DNA of 64,000 nucleotides from assembly GCF_017873955.1 (NCBI RefSeq), contig NZ_JAGGKS010000007.1:1-64000 (forward strand), given 5' to 3'. The DNA is from Sedimentibacter acidaminivorans. GTDB taxonomy: Bacteria > Bacillota > Clostridia > Tissierellales > Sedimentibacteraceae. Of this stretch, positions 1-9,366 are shown one piece after another. Every line of letters begins with the position of its first letter. Position 1 is the first letter of the stretch. The position numbers and the translations under genes are program-made. The notes below the pieces were generated by a model that searched no databases, was not told the DNA's origin, and saw only the letters and a list, made by a program, of their open reading frames with translations.

Positions 1-57
1 GGACTAAAAAAGATGACTCCTGTTCAATACAGAAATCATCTTCTTGATGTTGCATAG
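1..57 (+). CDS. IS3-family transposase, C-terminal end only
   Basis: The first 19 codons are open from the window edge to a TAG stop at 55-57. The peptide contains LKKMTPVQYRNHLL, which matches the usual C-terminus of IS3/IS150-type OrfB integrase-like transposases (family pattern LKxMTPVQYRxHL). Only this tail is visible, so the catalytic DDE residues and the state of the element cannot be judged. It runs toward the convergent activase gene downstream. Confidence 0.7.
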   Translation, partial: GLKKMTPVQYRNHLLDVA

Positions 58-89
58 TCTTTTTTAAATTGTCCTTGACAAAGGGTACA
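1..89 (+). mobile_element. Right end of an IS3-family insertion sequence (partial)
   Basis: Downstream of the transposase stop, the sequence GTCCTTGACAAAGGGTACA ends at about position 89. Read from the other strand it starts TGTACCCTTTGTC, with the 5'-TG expected of an IS3-type terminal inverted repeat. The left end and any target duplication lie outside the window, so the boundary is inferred. Confidence 0.5.
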
Positions 90-122
90 TTTTATTTAAC
101 GTTCAATAGGTTTTTATAATAA

Positions 123-3100
123 TTAAATATTTGCTTGGTGTTGAATATTACTAAAAGTACCTTGTATATTTTTACTATCAACTGATTCTTGTTCCATTTC
201 TTTTAAATTACTAATTTCATGCTTTGAATCCATATTTCTAAATGCATTGGTCAGCATCAATTTTATTCTGTTTATTTGATTTACTTCACTTGCACCAGCA
301 TCATAATCTATTGGCACGATGTTTGACATAGGATATGAATCTTTTAATTTTTTTATCATTCCTTTTCCAGTTATATGGTTTGGCAAACAGGCAAATGGTT
401 GTAAACATAATATATTATCAACGCCACTATCTAATAGCTCTATCATTTCGGCAGTTAAAAACCATCCTTCTCCAGACTGATTGCTTAGAGACAAGAATTT
501 TTTTGCTTTATGAGCAAGTTCATCAATTTTACTTGGAGTAGTAAACCTTTTTGATTTTGTAAATGCCTCAATACTTGGACGTTTATACAAATCAATAGCC
601 TTTGTAGCAGTCTTATTAATTAACCAGCTTTTATAGGTACCAGTTAATAACTCTTCATATTTTATAGTACCATTATGTGTGCAATATGATGCAAAGTCTA
701 TCAAATCTGGGACTACAACCTCTGCACCTTCTTCTTCTAAAAGTGAAAATACGTCGTTGTTTGCATTTGGATGAAATTTAACAAGAATTTCACCTACGAT
801 TCCTACTTTAGGTTTTATTATACTTTCATTTAGTTCAATGTTATCAAAATCTTCTACTATACTATTTATTGTTTCTTTAAAAATTTTAAAATTTCCAGAT
901 TCAACTACTTTGTGACATCTTTCTACCCACTTATTATACATAAGGTTAACAGAACCTTTTACTTTTTCATATGGTCTAGTTCTATATGTTGTACGCATCA
1001 ATGTATCACCAAGGACAACGGACATAATCATCCTATTTATAAAAGGCATTGTAATCTTAAACCCTGGCTGTTTTTCAAGGCCAACTACATTAAAAGATAT
1101 AACAGGAATGTTATCGTATCCTAAATCCTTTAAAGCTTTTCTAATAAAACCAATATAGTTAGTCGCACGACATCCTCCTCCTGTTTGAGAAATCAATAAT
1201 GTTGTATTCTCTAAATCATATTTACCTGATTCTAGAGCATTTATTAATTGTCCAATAACGATTATAGAAGGATAGCAAGCATCATTATTAACTACCTTTA
1301 GGCCTACATCTACAGCTTTTTTATCTACAGCTGGAAGTATCTCAAAATTATATCCAGATTTTTTCCCTGCTGTTTTAAAAAATTGAAAATGAATTGGAGA
1401 CATTTGAGGTACAAGTATTATATGCTCCTTTTTCATTTTTTTGGTGAATATAGGTCTAGAAGATTCTATGATATTATTTTGTGTATGAATTTTACTAAAT
1501 CTATCACGTTCTTTTATTGAGGCAATTAATGAACGTATACGAATTCTTATTGCACCAAGATTAGTAATTTCATCTATTTTAATCAACGTATATATTTTGT
1601 TTTTCTTGTCAAGTATTTCTTTTACTTGGTCAGTTGTAACTGCATCAAGTCCACAGCCAAATGAGTTAAGTTGTATAAGTTCTAAACAATCTGTTTCTGC
1701 AACATATGTTGCAGCTTTATAAAGCCTAGTATGATATGACCATTGGTCCATAACTCTAATTGGTCTTTCTATAGGATAATCGTCACTGAGAGAATCTTCC
1801 GAAAGAACAACTAAACCGTAACCATCAATCATTTCTGGTATGCCGTGATTTATTTCAGGGTCTATATGATAAGGCCTTCCTGCTAGAACTATACCTTTCA
1901 TATTATTTGTTTTAATAAAATTAATAGCTTTTTTGCCTTCGTCTTTTACATCAGATTTATATTTCTCTAGTTCTTTATATGACTTTTCAGCAGCTATTTT
2001 GATTTCATTTAAAGTGATGTCTTCATCTTCAAGTTCTTTGTAAAGCTTACTTATAAGTCTTTCTTTATCACCTAGGTTTAAAAAAGGTTTATAGAATTTT
2101 ATTCCTTTTAAATCTACATTTGCATCAATTGATTCAGGATATGAAACTACTACAGGACAATTGTAATGATTGCCTGCATTTATATCTTCTTTAATATTAT
2201 AAGCTATGCATGGATAAAATATCTTATTAACATTCTTGTTGATTAAATCTATTATATGTCCGTGAGTTATTTTACCTGGATAACATACTGATTCAGATGG
2301 TATAGTGCCCATTCCAAGTTCATATATTTTCTTACTTGATAGTCCAGATAAAACTACCTTATATTTTAGCTCTGTAAAAAATGTGAACCAAAATGGATAG
2401 TCTTCATACATATTTAGCACTCGAGGTATACCAATTGTGCCTCTAGTTGATTCTTCTATTGAAAGTGACTTATAATTGAAAACACGCTTATACTTGTATT
2501 TGTACAAATTTGGAAGAGTGCTTTTTTTACTTACATGAACATACTTTTCAGCACCTCTTTCACATCTGTTACCTGATACATAATATCTTCCATCTGAAAA
2601 TTTATTTACTGTTAATAAGCAATTATTACCGCAATTTATACAACGCTCCATAGAGGTGTCGAATGAAAATTTATAAAGAGCATCTTCCTTTAAAAATGTT
2701 GTTTGTATAGAATCATCATATTTATTTCTTGCTATTAAGGCAGCACCAAATGCCCCCATAATACCTGCTATATCTGGCCTTACAACTTCACGACCTACTA
2801 TTTGTTCAAAAGCTCTCAAAACAGCATTGTTGTAAAAAGTTCCACCTTGAACAACAATTTTATTTCCTAAAGAATCTAGAGATTTAAGCCTAATAACTTT
2901 GAATAGTGCGTTTTTTATTACAGAAAATGAAATGCCTGCAGATATATCACTTACAGTTGCCCCTTCTCTTTGTGCTTGTTTAACCTTTGAATTCATAAAA
3001 ACGGTACACCTGGTTCCTAAATCAACAGGGTTTTCTGAAAAAATGGCAGTTTCAGAAAATTCTTTGATGGACATATCAAGAGATTTTGCAAATGTTTCAA

Positions 3101-4460
3101 TAAAGGAACCGCAACCAGAAGAACAAGCTTCATTAAGCATAATTGAATCAATTACACCGTCTTTAATAAGCATACTCTTCATGTCTTGTCCGCCAATGTC
3201 TATGATGAAATCTACACCATTAAGAAAAAAATCAGCAGCTTTATAATGAGCTATAGTTTCAATTTCACCAATATCTACATTTAAAGCAGATTTAATTAAA
3301 TGTTCTCCGTAACCAGTTACAGCAGTATAGGCAATTTTTATTCCACCATGCAGTTGTTTGTATAGTTCCTTTACAACATATATTGCTGAGTTTAGAGGAT
3401 TACCTCTGTTGCTGCCATAATATGAGAATAATATTTCCCCTTCGTCTGTTATTAGAACGAGTTTAGTAGTTGTAGATCCAGCATCTATTCCAAGAAATGC
3501 AGCACCTGAATACTCCTTAATATCTTTGCGTTTTGCTTTATGCTGGTCATGCCTTGATAAAAATTTATGGTACTCATCCTTATTTGTAAATAAGGGATTT
3601 AAATCTTTTTTTCGATAGGATATATTTGTGTTTTTTATTTTATTGCTTAATTCATTTCTAAATATATTAAAATTAATTTGTTCATGATTATCTGATAATA
3701 ATGCTGCTCCCATAGCTACATAATAGTTTGCATCTTCTGGGCAAATAGCATTTTCGTCTGATAGTTCTAATGTTTCTTTAAATCTTTTTCTTAATTCTGA
3801 TAAAAAATATAATGGACCACCTAAAAAAGCAACCTTACCTTTAATTGGTCTTCCTTGAGCTAATCCGCTTATAGTTTGATTTACAACTGCTTGAAATATT
3901 GAAGCAGCAACATCTTCTTGTCTGGCTCCTTCGTTCAATAATGGCTGTATATCTGATTTAGCAAAAACACCACAGCGTGAAGCTATAGGATATATAGTTT
4001 TATAATTTTTAGATAAATCATTTAAGCCAGAAGCATCTTTGCGAAGCAGGATTGCCATTTGGTCAATAAAGGCACCTGTACCGCCTGCACAAGACCCGTT
4101 CATACGCTGTTCTAAATTGCCTGACAAATATGTTATTTTTGCATCTTCTCCCCCTAATTCAATTACTACGTCCGTATTTGGAATGAATTTTTCTATAGCT
4201 TTTGTACTAGCTACCACCTCTTGTACAAAAGTTATTCCAAGATATTTTGACACATCAATAGCACCTGAACCTGTAACACTAATTTTAATTAAGCTATCCT
4301 TAAGACAAACTGAAGATTTTTCAATAATCTTGGTAACAGTGTTTTTTATATCTGAGAAATGCCTTTTATATTCTTTGTGAACAATATTTCCTTTATTATC
4401 TATTACGGCTATTTTTACTGTCGTAGACCCTATATCTAACCCTACTAAGTAATTTTTCAT
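123..4460 (-). CDS. 2-hydroxyacyl-CoA dehydratase activase-type giant protein (two BadF/BcrA-like ATPase domains + DUF2229/HgdB-like region)
   Basis: A 1445-residue cytoplasmic protein. Residues ~5-260 form one ASKHA ATPase domain (GLDIGSTTVK, then GSCAGGTGAF with the cluster cysteine). A second copy starts near residue 320 (GIDAGSTTTK, later EACSSGCGSF). A cysteine motif CINCGNNC near residue 603 is followed by a DUF2229-like part (GIPRVLNMYEDYPF, ~673) and a C-terminal region related to dehydratase subunits. Small activases (~260 aa) use ATP to push an electron into 2-hydroxyacyl-CoA dehydratase. The role of these giant fusions is not established; an ATP-driven low-potential electron donor is inference. 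The SD GGAGG lies just upstream of ATG, and no dehydratase subunit genes are adjacent. Confidence 0.85.
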   Translation of the reverse strand: MKNYLVGLDIGSTTVKIAVIDNKGNIVHKEYKRHFSDIKNTVTKIIEKSSVCLKDSLIKISVTGSGAIDVSKYLGITFVQEVVASTKAIEKFIPNTDVVIELGGEDAKITYLSGNLEQRMNGSCAGGTGAFIDQMAILLRKDASGLNDLSKNYKTIYPIASRCGVFAKSDIQPLLNEGARQEDVAASIFQAVVNQTISGLAQGRPIKGKVAFLGGPLYFLSELRKRFKETLELSDENAICPEDANYYVAMGAALLSDNHEQINFNIFRNELSNKIKNTNISYRKKDLNPLFTNKDEYHKFLSRHDQHKAKRKDIKEYSGAAFLGIDAGSTTTKLVLITDEGEILFSYYGSNRGNPLNSAIYVVKELYKQLHGGIKIAYTAVTGYGEHLIKSALNVDIGEIETIAHYKAADFFLNGVDFIIDIGGQDMKSMLIKDGVIDSIMLNEACSSGCGSFIETFAKSLDMSIKEFSETAIFSENPVDLGTRCTVFMNSKVKQAQREGATVSDISAGISFSVIKNALFKVIRLKSLDSLGNKIVVQGGTFYNNAVLRAFEQIVGREVVRPDIAGIMGAFGAALIARNKYDDSIQTTFLKEDALYKFSFDTSMERCINCGNNCLLTVNKFSDGRYYVSGNRCERGAEKYVHVSKKSTLPNLYKYKYKRVFNYKSLSIEESTRGTIGIPRVLNMYEDYPFWFTFFTELKYKVVLSGLSSKKIYELGMGTIPSESVCYPGKITHGHIIDLINKNVNKIFYPCIAYNIKEDINAGNHYNCPVVVSYPESIDANVDLKGIKFYKPFLNLGDKERLISKLYKELEDEDITLNEIKIAAEKSYKELEKYKSDVKDEGKKAINFIKTNNMKGIVLAGRPYHIDPEINHGIPEMIDGYGLVVLSEDSLSDDYPIERPIRVMDQWSYHTRLYKAATYVAETDCLELIQLNSFGCGLDAVTTDQVKEILDKKNKIYTLIKIDEITNLGAIRIRIRSLIASIKERDRFSKIHTQNNIIESSRPIFTKKMKKEHIILVPQMSPIHFQFFKTAGKKSGYNFEILPAVDKKAVDVGLKVVNNDACYPSIIVIGQLINALESGKYDLENTTLLISQTGGGCRATNYIGFIRKALKDLGYDNIPVISFNVVGLEKQPGFKITMPFINRMIMSVVLGDTLMRTTYRTRPYEKVKGSVNLMYNKWVERCHKVVESGNFKIFKETINSIVEDFDNIELNESIIKPKVGIVGEILVKFHPNANNDVFSLLEEEGAEVVVPDLIDFASYCTHNGTIKYEELLTGTYKSWLINKTATKAIDLYKRPSIEAFTKSKRFTTPSKIDELAHKAKKFLSLSNQSGEGWFLTAEMIELLDSGVDNILCLQPFACLPNHITGKGMIKKLKDSYPMSNIVPIDYDAGASEVNQINRIKLMLTNAFRNMDSKHEISNLKEMEQESVDSKNIQGTFSNIQHQANI

Positions 4461-4933
4461 TATAATTCCTCCAAAAGCTACAACTAGTAGCTTTACACTA
4501 TATTATTCAATAAAATAATATAAAATTATTATATCAAATTTTGTTTTAAAATCAACTAAAATTAATCTTAATACATAGATTTTAACGATAAAAATAAAAA
4601 TATATTTATATATGACCATAATTTATTCTATTTCTAACATATATAAGTATAATATACATATATATATGTATTGAAATAAAATATAAAACTAAATTTTATA
4701 AATCATATATTTAGAAAAATATGTGTCTGACATATAATTTATTCAAACTAATATTTTTTTTGATTGATTTTATAATTATAAAGAGATATTATATAGTAAA
4801 ATAAAATTAAAAAAATAGTTTGTAACCTTTGTAAATTTAAAACTTAAGACATTGAGATATTAAGTAAAATAGTATTAATTTTTAAAAGGTTATTATACAA
4901 TTTGTTTAATTAATAAATTCTAGGTGATGTTAT
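4461..4933. other. Divergent intergenic region, very AT-rich
   Basis: About 470 bases separate the divergent activase and YibE/F genes. I see one clean inverted repeat at 4474-4494 next to the activase start and long A/T runs elsewhere, including alternating TA around 4655-4670. No ORF with an SD, no RNA-gene signature and no unambiguous -35/-10 pair was found. Confidence 0.5.
4474..4494. promoter_or_regulatory. Perfect inverted repeat in the activase leader (operator or hairpin)
   Basis: Arms AAAGCTAC and GTAGCTTT (8 bp each) flank the 5-base spacer AACTA. The site lies 14-34 bases upstream of the activase start codon and directly abuts its SD. It could be a repressor operator or a leader hairpin that sequesters the SD. 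The binding factor is unknown. Confidence 0.4.
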
Positions 4934-6076
4934 ATGATGAATTTAATGAAAACAGTAATGATAGTAGTAGTTTTACAACTTGCATATGTTTTTCCTGTTT
5001 TTGCAGATAACGGTATTAATAATATGGTTAATGCAAAAGGAAAGGTTTTAGAAGTATTTGACGAACAATCAGCAGAAGATATGGGTTATGATGAAAACAG
5101 TTTAATTCAAGGGTTACAAAGAGTTAAAGTGCTGATTACAACAGGAGAATATAAAGGAAGAGAAATAGTTATAGAAAATTACTTACAAGGTAGTCCTGTA
5201 TCTGACGTAATAGCAAAAGAAGGACAGCGATTATTGCTGGCAATAGATAAAAGCGACCCTGAAAATATACAATTTTTTATTTCTTCCTATGAAAGAGATA
5301 CATATTTATATGGGTTAATAATTATTTTCATATTGCTTATTTTAATAATAGGAAAAATTCAAGGGTTAAAAAGCATTGCTACACTTTTTTTTACAATGGC
5401 CATTATACTTTTGTATACAATACCAACTATATTAAAAGGAACTAATCCAGTTTTTGCTTCTGTAATAAGTTGTATTATAATAACTATTGTTACTATGACA
5501 ACATTATCTGGATTTAATAAAAAAGCAATTGCTGCGATTGTTGGAACAGCAGCGGGTATAATTATAGCAGGATTAATATCATATATAACAAGTAAAGTTG
5601 CTCATTTATCAGGCTTTGATACAACTGAAGCTACAATGCTATTATATATTCAACAAGGAATAGCTTTTGATTTTAATGAATTGTTATTTGCGGGAATAAT
5701 CATAGGCACCATGGGAGCTACCATGGATATAAGTATGTCTGTTGCATCATCTATGAACGAGATATCAATTCATAATCCAACAGTTAGCATAAAAGACCTT
5801 ATGTCGTCGGGACTTAATGTAGGAAAAGACGTAATGGGAACAATGACTAATACACTTATTTTAGCATATACTGGATCATCAATGTCAATACTTCTTGTTT
5901 TCTTTGCATATAAAACTTCAATTATGGAAATTATGAATCTTGATGTAATTGCAACGGAAATAGTAAGATCTGTTTCTGGGAGTATAGGGCTAATTTTAAG
6001 CGTACCATGTACAGCCTTAACAGCTAGTGCATTAGAAAAAATTAAAAGAAGTAGAGAAACAATTAATAAAACATAA
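4934..6076 (+). CDS. YibE/F family membrane protein
   Basis: A 380-residue integral membrane protein. It starts with a signal-like segment (VVVLQLAYVFPVFA), then a ~100-residue extracytoplasmic part (to about residue 115), then about seven or eight hydrophobic spans with a GTMGATMDISMSVASS stretch typical of YibE/F proteins. The family is widespread in Firmicutes and its biochemical function is not known. The ATG is preceded by AGGTGATG. The gene stands upstream of a P-II-like gene separated by ~175 bases, so a functional link is possible but unproven. Confidence 0.85.
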   Translation: MMNLMKTVMIVVVLQLAYVFPVFADNGINNMVNAKGKVLEVFDEQSAEDMGYDENSLIQGLQRVKVLITTGEYKGREIVIENYLQGSPVSDVIAKEGQRLLLAIDKSDPENIQFFISSYERDTYLYGLIIIFILLILIIGKIQGLKSIATLFFTMAIILLYTIPTILKGTNPVFASVISCIIITIVTMTTLSGFNKKAIAAIVGTAAGIIIAGLISYITSKVAHLSGFDTTEATMLLYIQQGIAFDFNELLFAGIIIGTMGATMDISMSVASSMNEISIHNPTVSIKDLMSSGLNVGKDVMGTMTNTLILAYTGSSMSILLVFFAYKTSIMEIMNLDVIATEIVRSVSGSIGLILSVPCTALTASALEKIKRSRETINKT

Positions 6077-6252
6077 TATAACATATTTTAATCTAAGTAT
6101 TTATAATCAAAACAGGTATTGATTCATGAAACTTGTAAATTAACTATTTATCAATGTTTTCATAGAATGAAATTTATATAAAAATATCAAATATATTGTA
6201 TTGCAAAAAAATGTATGATATAATTAAGTTGAATAAACAAGGAGGTTTTATA

Positions 6253-6603
6253 ATGTATGCGCTAATTTTAATATTAAATGATATATACAAATTGGATACA
6301 ATTCATGAAGTGTTTTATGAAGAGGAAATTGGGGCTACAACAATAGATAGCCAAGGTATGGGGAAAGTTCTTTTAGATCATAATATAAATATTCCTATGC
6401 TTGCTAGTGTAAGAAAGCTAATAGATGGTAGAAAACCATATAATAAAACTATTTTCAGTGTAATAAAAGATAAAGAAAAGCTTGATAATGTAGTTGATAA
6501 AATAAAAAAGGAACTTGATTATTTTAAGGAGCCTGGAATTGGTTTTATGTTTGTTGTTCCTGTGGTTGAAAGCTATGGTTCAAAATCTGAGGATTTAAGA
6601 TAA
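6253..6603 (+). CDS. P-II-like small protein
   Basis: A 116-residue protein opening MYALILILNDIYKLDTIHEV, which has the beta-alpha start and size of P-II-fold (GlnB-like) proteins. It lacks an obvious uridylylation T-loop, so a role in nitrogen sensing should not be assumed. I chose the ATG at 6253 because GGAGG sits at 6241-6245; an upstream in-frame start would put the SD inside the coding region. A perfect 48-base palindromic terminator follows immediately. It may sense a metabolite or metal for a neighbouring transporter, as several P-II-like proteins do, but this is inference. Confidence 0.55.
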   Translation: MYALILILNDIYKLDTIHEVFYEEEIGATTIDSQGMGKVLLDHNINIPMLASVRKLIDGRKPYNKTIFSVIKDKEKLDNVVDKIKKELDYFKEPGIGFMFVVPVVESYGSKSEDLR

Positions 6604-6617
6604 ATGTAGATAGATAT

Positions 6618-6665
6618 AAAGAACTTTTTATAAATAGAATTAATTCTATTTATAAAAAGTTCTTT
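6618..6665. terminator. 48-base perfect palindrome, probable terminator
   Basis: The arms are 6618-6641 and 6642-6665, perfectly complementary over 24 bp with no spacer, beginning AAAGAAC and ending GTTCTTT. It follows the P-II-like gene by 15 bases and precedes the feo promoter, so it probably isolates the two units. Confidence 0.7.
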
Positions 6666-6701
6666 ATTATTTTATATGTATAAAAAATAATAAAAAGCTT
6701 A

Positions 6702-6730
6702 TTGACAATGATTATCATTTAGCGTATACT
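6702..6730 (+). promoter_or_regulatory. feo promoter
   Basis: TTGACA at 6702-6707 and TATACT at 6725-6730 are separated by exactly 17 bases, an excellent vegetative promoter. It overlaps the first Fur-like box and lies just upstream of the second. Confidence 0.75.
6704..6722. promoter_or_regulatory. Fur box 1 (overlaps -35)
   Basis: The site matches 15 of 19 positions of the classical Fur consensus GATAATGATTATCATTATC, including the central AATGATTATCATT core. It covers the -35 hexamer, a position where Fe-Fur would block RNA polymerase. Confidence 0.75.
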
Positions 6731-6745
6731 ATAATCATAGTAAAT

Positions 6746-6764
6746 GAGAATGATTATCATAATT
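6746..6764. promoter_or_regulatory. Fur box 2 (downstream of -10)
   Basis: It matches 16 of 19 positions of the Fur consensus, with the core GAATGATTATCATAAT. It lies just beyond the likely transcription start. Box 1 and box 2 are 42 bases apart, on the same face of the helix. Confidence 0.75.
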
Positions 6765-6808
6765 GATTAAAAAAGTTGTTATATTACGATTTGGAGGAGG
6801 AAATACAA

Positions 6809-7036
6809 ATGACATTAGATAATATAAAACCTGGTAATAGCGGAATAATATCATCAGTTAAGGGAGAAGGAATGTTGAGAAGAAGGCTTCTTGACATGGG
6901 ATTAACTCCAAATACTCATGTAGAGGTTAGAAAGGTTGCTCCAATGGGAGATCCTATAGAAATATTTTTGAGAAGCTATGTCTTAACCATTAGACGTGAA
7001 GAAGCTTCTAAAATTGAATTAAAAGGAGTACTATAG
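6809..7036 (+). CDS. feoA: Ferrous iron transport protein A (FeoA)
   Basis: A 75-residue SH3-like protein (LDNIKPGNSGIIS, then RRRLLDMGLTPNT, both typical FeoA motifs). FeoA is a cytoplasmic partner of the FeoB Fe(II) transporter. The ATG at 6809 is preceded by GGAGGAGG at 6793-6800; an in-frame TTG further upstream lacks such an SD. It is the first gene of the feoA-feoB-Cys-rich-protein operon under a Fur-type promoter, and only 2 bases separate it from feoB. Confidence 0.93.
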   Translation: MTLDNIKPGNSGIISSVKGEGMLRRRLLDMGLTPNTHVEVRKVAPMGDPIEIFLRSYVLTIRREEASKIELKGVL

Positions 7037-7038
7037 AT

Positions 7039-9054
7039 ATGGCCTTTGTTTTTGCATTAGCAGGAAATCAAAATTCTGGTAAAACAACTTTGTTTAATAA
7101 ACTTACTGGAAGTAATCAACATGTAGGAAATTTCCCTGGTGTTACCATTGAAAAAAAAGAGGGGCAAATTAAAAGGCAAAAAGATGCATCTGTTGTAGAT
7201 TTACCTGGTATATACTCTCTTTCACCTTATACAATGGAAGAAGTTGTTACAAGGGATTTTCTATTAAAAGAAAATCCAGATTTGATAATTAATATAGTTG
7301 ATGCTACAAATATTGAGAGAAATCTATATCTTACACTTCAATTGATGGAGCTTTCTATTCCAATGGTTATAGCTTTAAACATGATGGATGAAGTTAGAGC
7401 CAGTGGAAACTCTGTAGATGTTATTAAATTATCTAAGCATTTAGGAATTCCTGTTGTACCTATTTCGGCTGCTAAAAATGAAGGAATTTCTGAACTCATG
7501 GACGTTATAATGAAGTCCGCCTTTGAGAAGAAAAAACCGTCAAAGCTTGATTTTTGCTCTGGTGAAGTTCATAAAGCAATACATTCTATTTCACATTTAA
7601 TTGAAGATCAAGCAATGTCATCGGGATATCCTATTAGGTTTGCTGCCACTAAATTGGTAGAGGGCGATGAACCTACTATTAAAGCGTTGAATGTATCAGA
7701 TTCACAAATGCATATTATAAATCATGTTGTTGAAGATATGGAAAAGTCCTTAGATACAGATAGAGAAGCAGCTTTAGCAGATATGAGATATAATTATATT
7801 GGTAAATTATGTTTGGATAGTGTTGTTAAACACCAAGAAACTAATGAACAAATAAGATCAGAAAAAATTGATAGAGTTCTAACACATAAATATTTTGGTA
7901 TTCCTATATTTTTTGGTATTATGTTTTTTATATTTTGGCTTACATTTAGTGTAATAGGAGCACCACTTCAAGAAATATTAGAGATAGGTATAGGCTCGGT
8001 CACAGATGGAGTTGCTCAAATTATTACTGATGCAGGTGTGAGTGATTGGCTTTATTCTTTAGTAATTGATGGGGTATTTGCTGGAGTAGGAAGTGTACTT
8101 TCATTTTTACCTTTAATAGTTATATTGTTCTTGTTTTTATCGCTGCTTGAGGATAGTGGTTATATGGCTAGAGTAGCGTTTGTGATGGATAAAATGCTTC
8201 GTAAAATTGGTTTGTCTGGACGTTCCTTTGTGCCTATGCTTATAGGTTTTGGGTGCAGTGTACCTGCTATTATGGCAACTAGGACATTATCTAGTGAACG
8301 AGACAGAAAGATGACTATTGTATTGACTCCATTTATGTCATGTAGTGCAAAGCTACCTATATATGGAATGATTACCGCTGCCTTTTTTCCAAACAATGCA
8401 GCAGTAGTTATGATTTCATTGTATATTTTAGGAATTTTAGTTGCTATTTTATCTGGATTATTGCTTAAGGGAACAGTGTTTAAGGGTAATCCTGTACCAT
8501 TTGTTATGGAAATGCCAGCATATCGTATACCTTCAGTAAAAAGTGTCTTAATACATATGTTGGAAAAGGCTAAAGACTTTATTCGTAAAGCATTTACTGT
8601 TATATTTATTGCTTCATTAATAATTTGGTTTTTACAAAGTTTTGACTGGTCATTTAATATGGTAGATGATAGTACAAACAGTATTCTTGCATATATTGGC
8701 TCATTCATAGCTCCTGTTTTTAAGCCTTTAGGCTTTAGTGATTGGAGGATTTCCACAGCACTTATTACAGGATTGACTGCAAAAGAGGCTGTTGTAAGTA
8801 CATTGTCTGTATTGACAGGTGTTTCAAGTGATGTCCAGCTTTCAATGATATTAAATACAATGCTTACTCCGCTTAGTTCATTTGCATTTCTTGCTTTTAC
8901 TTTGTTGTATATGCCTTGTATTGCAGCATTTGCTGCTACTAAAAGAGAACTTGGCTCAATGAAATATGCTATTTTAACAGCTTTATATCAGACCATTACT
9001 GCATATGTAGTTGCACTTATTATATATCAAATAGGAAAATTACTTTTTATGTAA
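7039..9054 (+). CDS. feoB: Ferrous iron transport protein B (FeoB)
   Basis: A 671-residue Fe(II) transporter. The N-terminal G domain has GNQNSGKTT (G1), the G3 motif DLPG and NMMD (G4). A helical domain follows to ~residue 275, then the membrane part with the two Gate regions (for example GFGCSVPAIMATRT). Length and order are normal for FeoB. AAGGAGT precedes ATG. Expression should rise under iron limitation given the Fur boxes upstream. Confidence 0.97.
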   Translation: MAFVFALAGNQNSGKTTLFNKLTGSNQHVGNFPGVTIEKKEGQIKRQKDASVVDLPGIYSLSPYTMEEVVTRDFLLKENPDLIINIVDATNIERNLYLTLQLMELSIPMVIALNMMDEVRASGNSVDVIKLSKHLGIPVVPISAAKNEGISELMDVIMKSAFEKKKPSKLDFCSGEVHKAIHSISHLIEDQAMSSGYPIRFAATKLVEGDEPTIKALNVSDSQMHIINHVVEDMEKSLDTDREAALADMRYNYIGKLCLDSVVKHQETNEQIRSEKIDRVLTHKYFGIPIFFGIMFFIFWLTFSVIGAPLQEILEIGIGSVTDGVAQIITDAGVSDWLYSLVIDGVFAGVGSVLSFLPLIVILFLFLSLLEDSGYMARVAFVMDKMLRKIGLSGRSFVPMLIGFGCSVPAIMATRTLSSERDRKMTIVLTPFMSCSAKLPIYGMITAAFFPNNAAVVMISLYILGILVAILSGLLLKGTVFKGNPVPFVMEMPAYRIPSVKSVLIHMLEKAKDFIRKAFTVIFIASLIIWFLQSFDWSFNMVDDSTNSILAYIGSFIAPVFKPLGFSDWRISTALITGLTAKEAVVSTLSVLTGVSSDVQLSMILNTMLTPLSSFAFLAFTLLYMPCIAAFAATKRELGSMKYAILTALYQTITAYVVALIIYQIGKLLFM

Positions 9055-9066
9055 GGAGGTATAAGG

Positions 9067-9219
9067 ATGAAAATTGTTGATTTAGTTGTTGTTATAGTTA
9101 TTGTATCAATTGTTACTGGTATTATTATTTCAATGAAAAAGCAAAAGAAAAAAAATGGTGTAGGTTGTGGAGGATGCAGTGGATGCTCCGTAAAAAACTG
9201 CCATGATAGAAAGTACTAG
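9067..9219 (+). CDS. FeoB-associated Cys-rich membrane protein
   Basis: A 50-residue protein with one membrane span (VVVIVIVSIVTGIIIS), a lysine-rich cytoplasmic stretch and a cysteine cluster GCGGCSGCSVKNC. Small proteins of this design follow feoB in many Firmicutes and are annotated as FeoB-associated Cys-rich proteins, sometimes compared with FeoC. An iron-binding or chaperone role is inferred. It starts 12 bases after feoB with GGAGG upstream. Confidence 0.85.
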   Translation: MKIVDLVVVIVIVSIVTGIIISMKKQKKKNGVGCGGCSGCSVKNCHDRKY

Positions 9220-9227
9220 TATTTATT

Positions 9228-9264
9228 AGCTATCTCAATATATGATTATGTGAGATAGCTTTTA
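9228..9264 (+). terminator. Terminator of the feo operon
   Basis: AGCTATCTCA at 9228-9237 pairs with TGAGATAGCT at 9251-9260, followed by TTTT. It is placed 9 bases after the last feo gene. Confidence 0.75.
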
Positions 9265-9366
9265 TTATTTATATTTATTTAAGACTTATTTTAGAAATAG
9301 AAACATTTTTATAGATTGAGAATATATATAATTATATATATTAATAATTTATGAAGAGGTGTAAAT

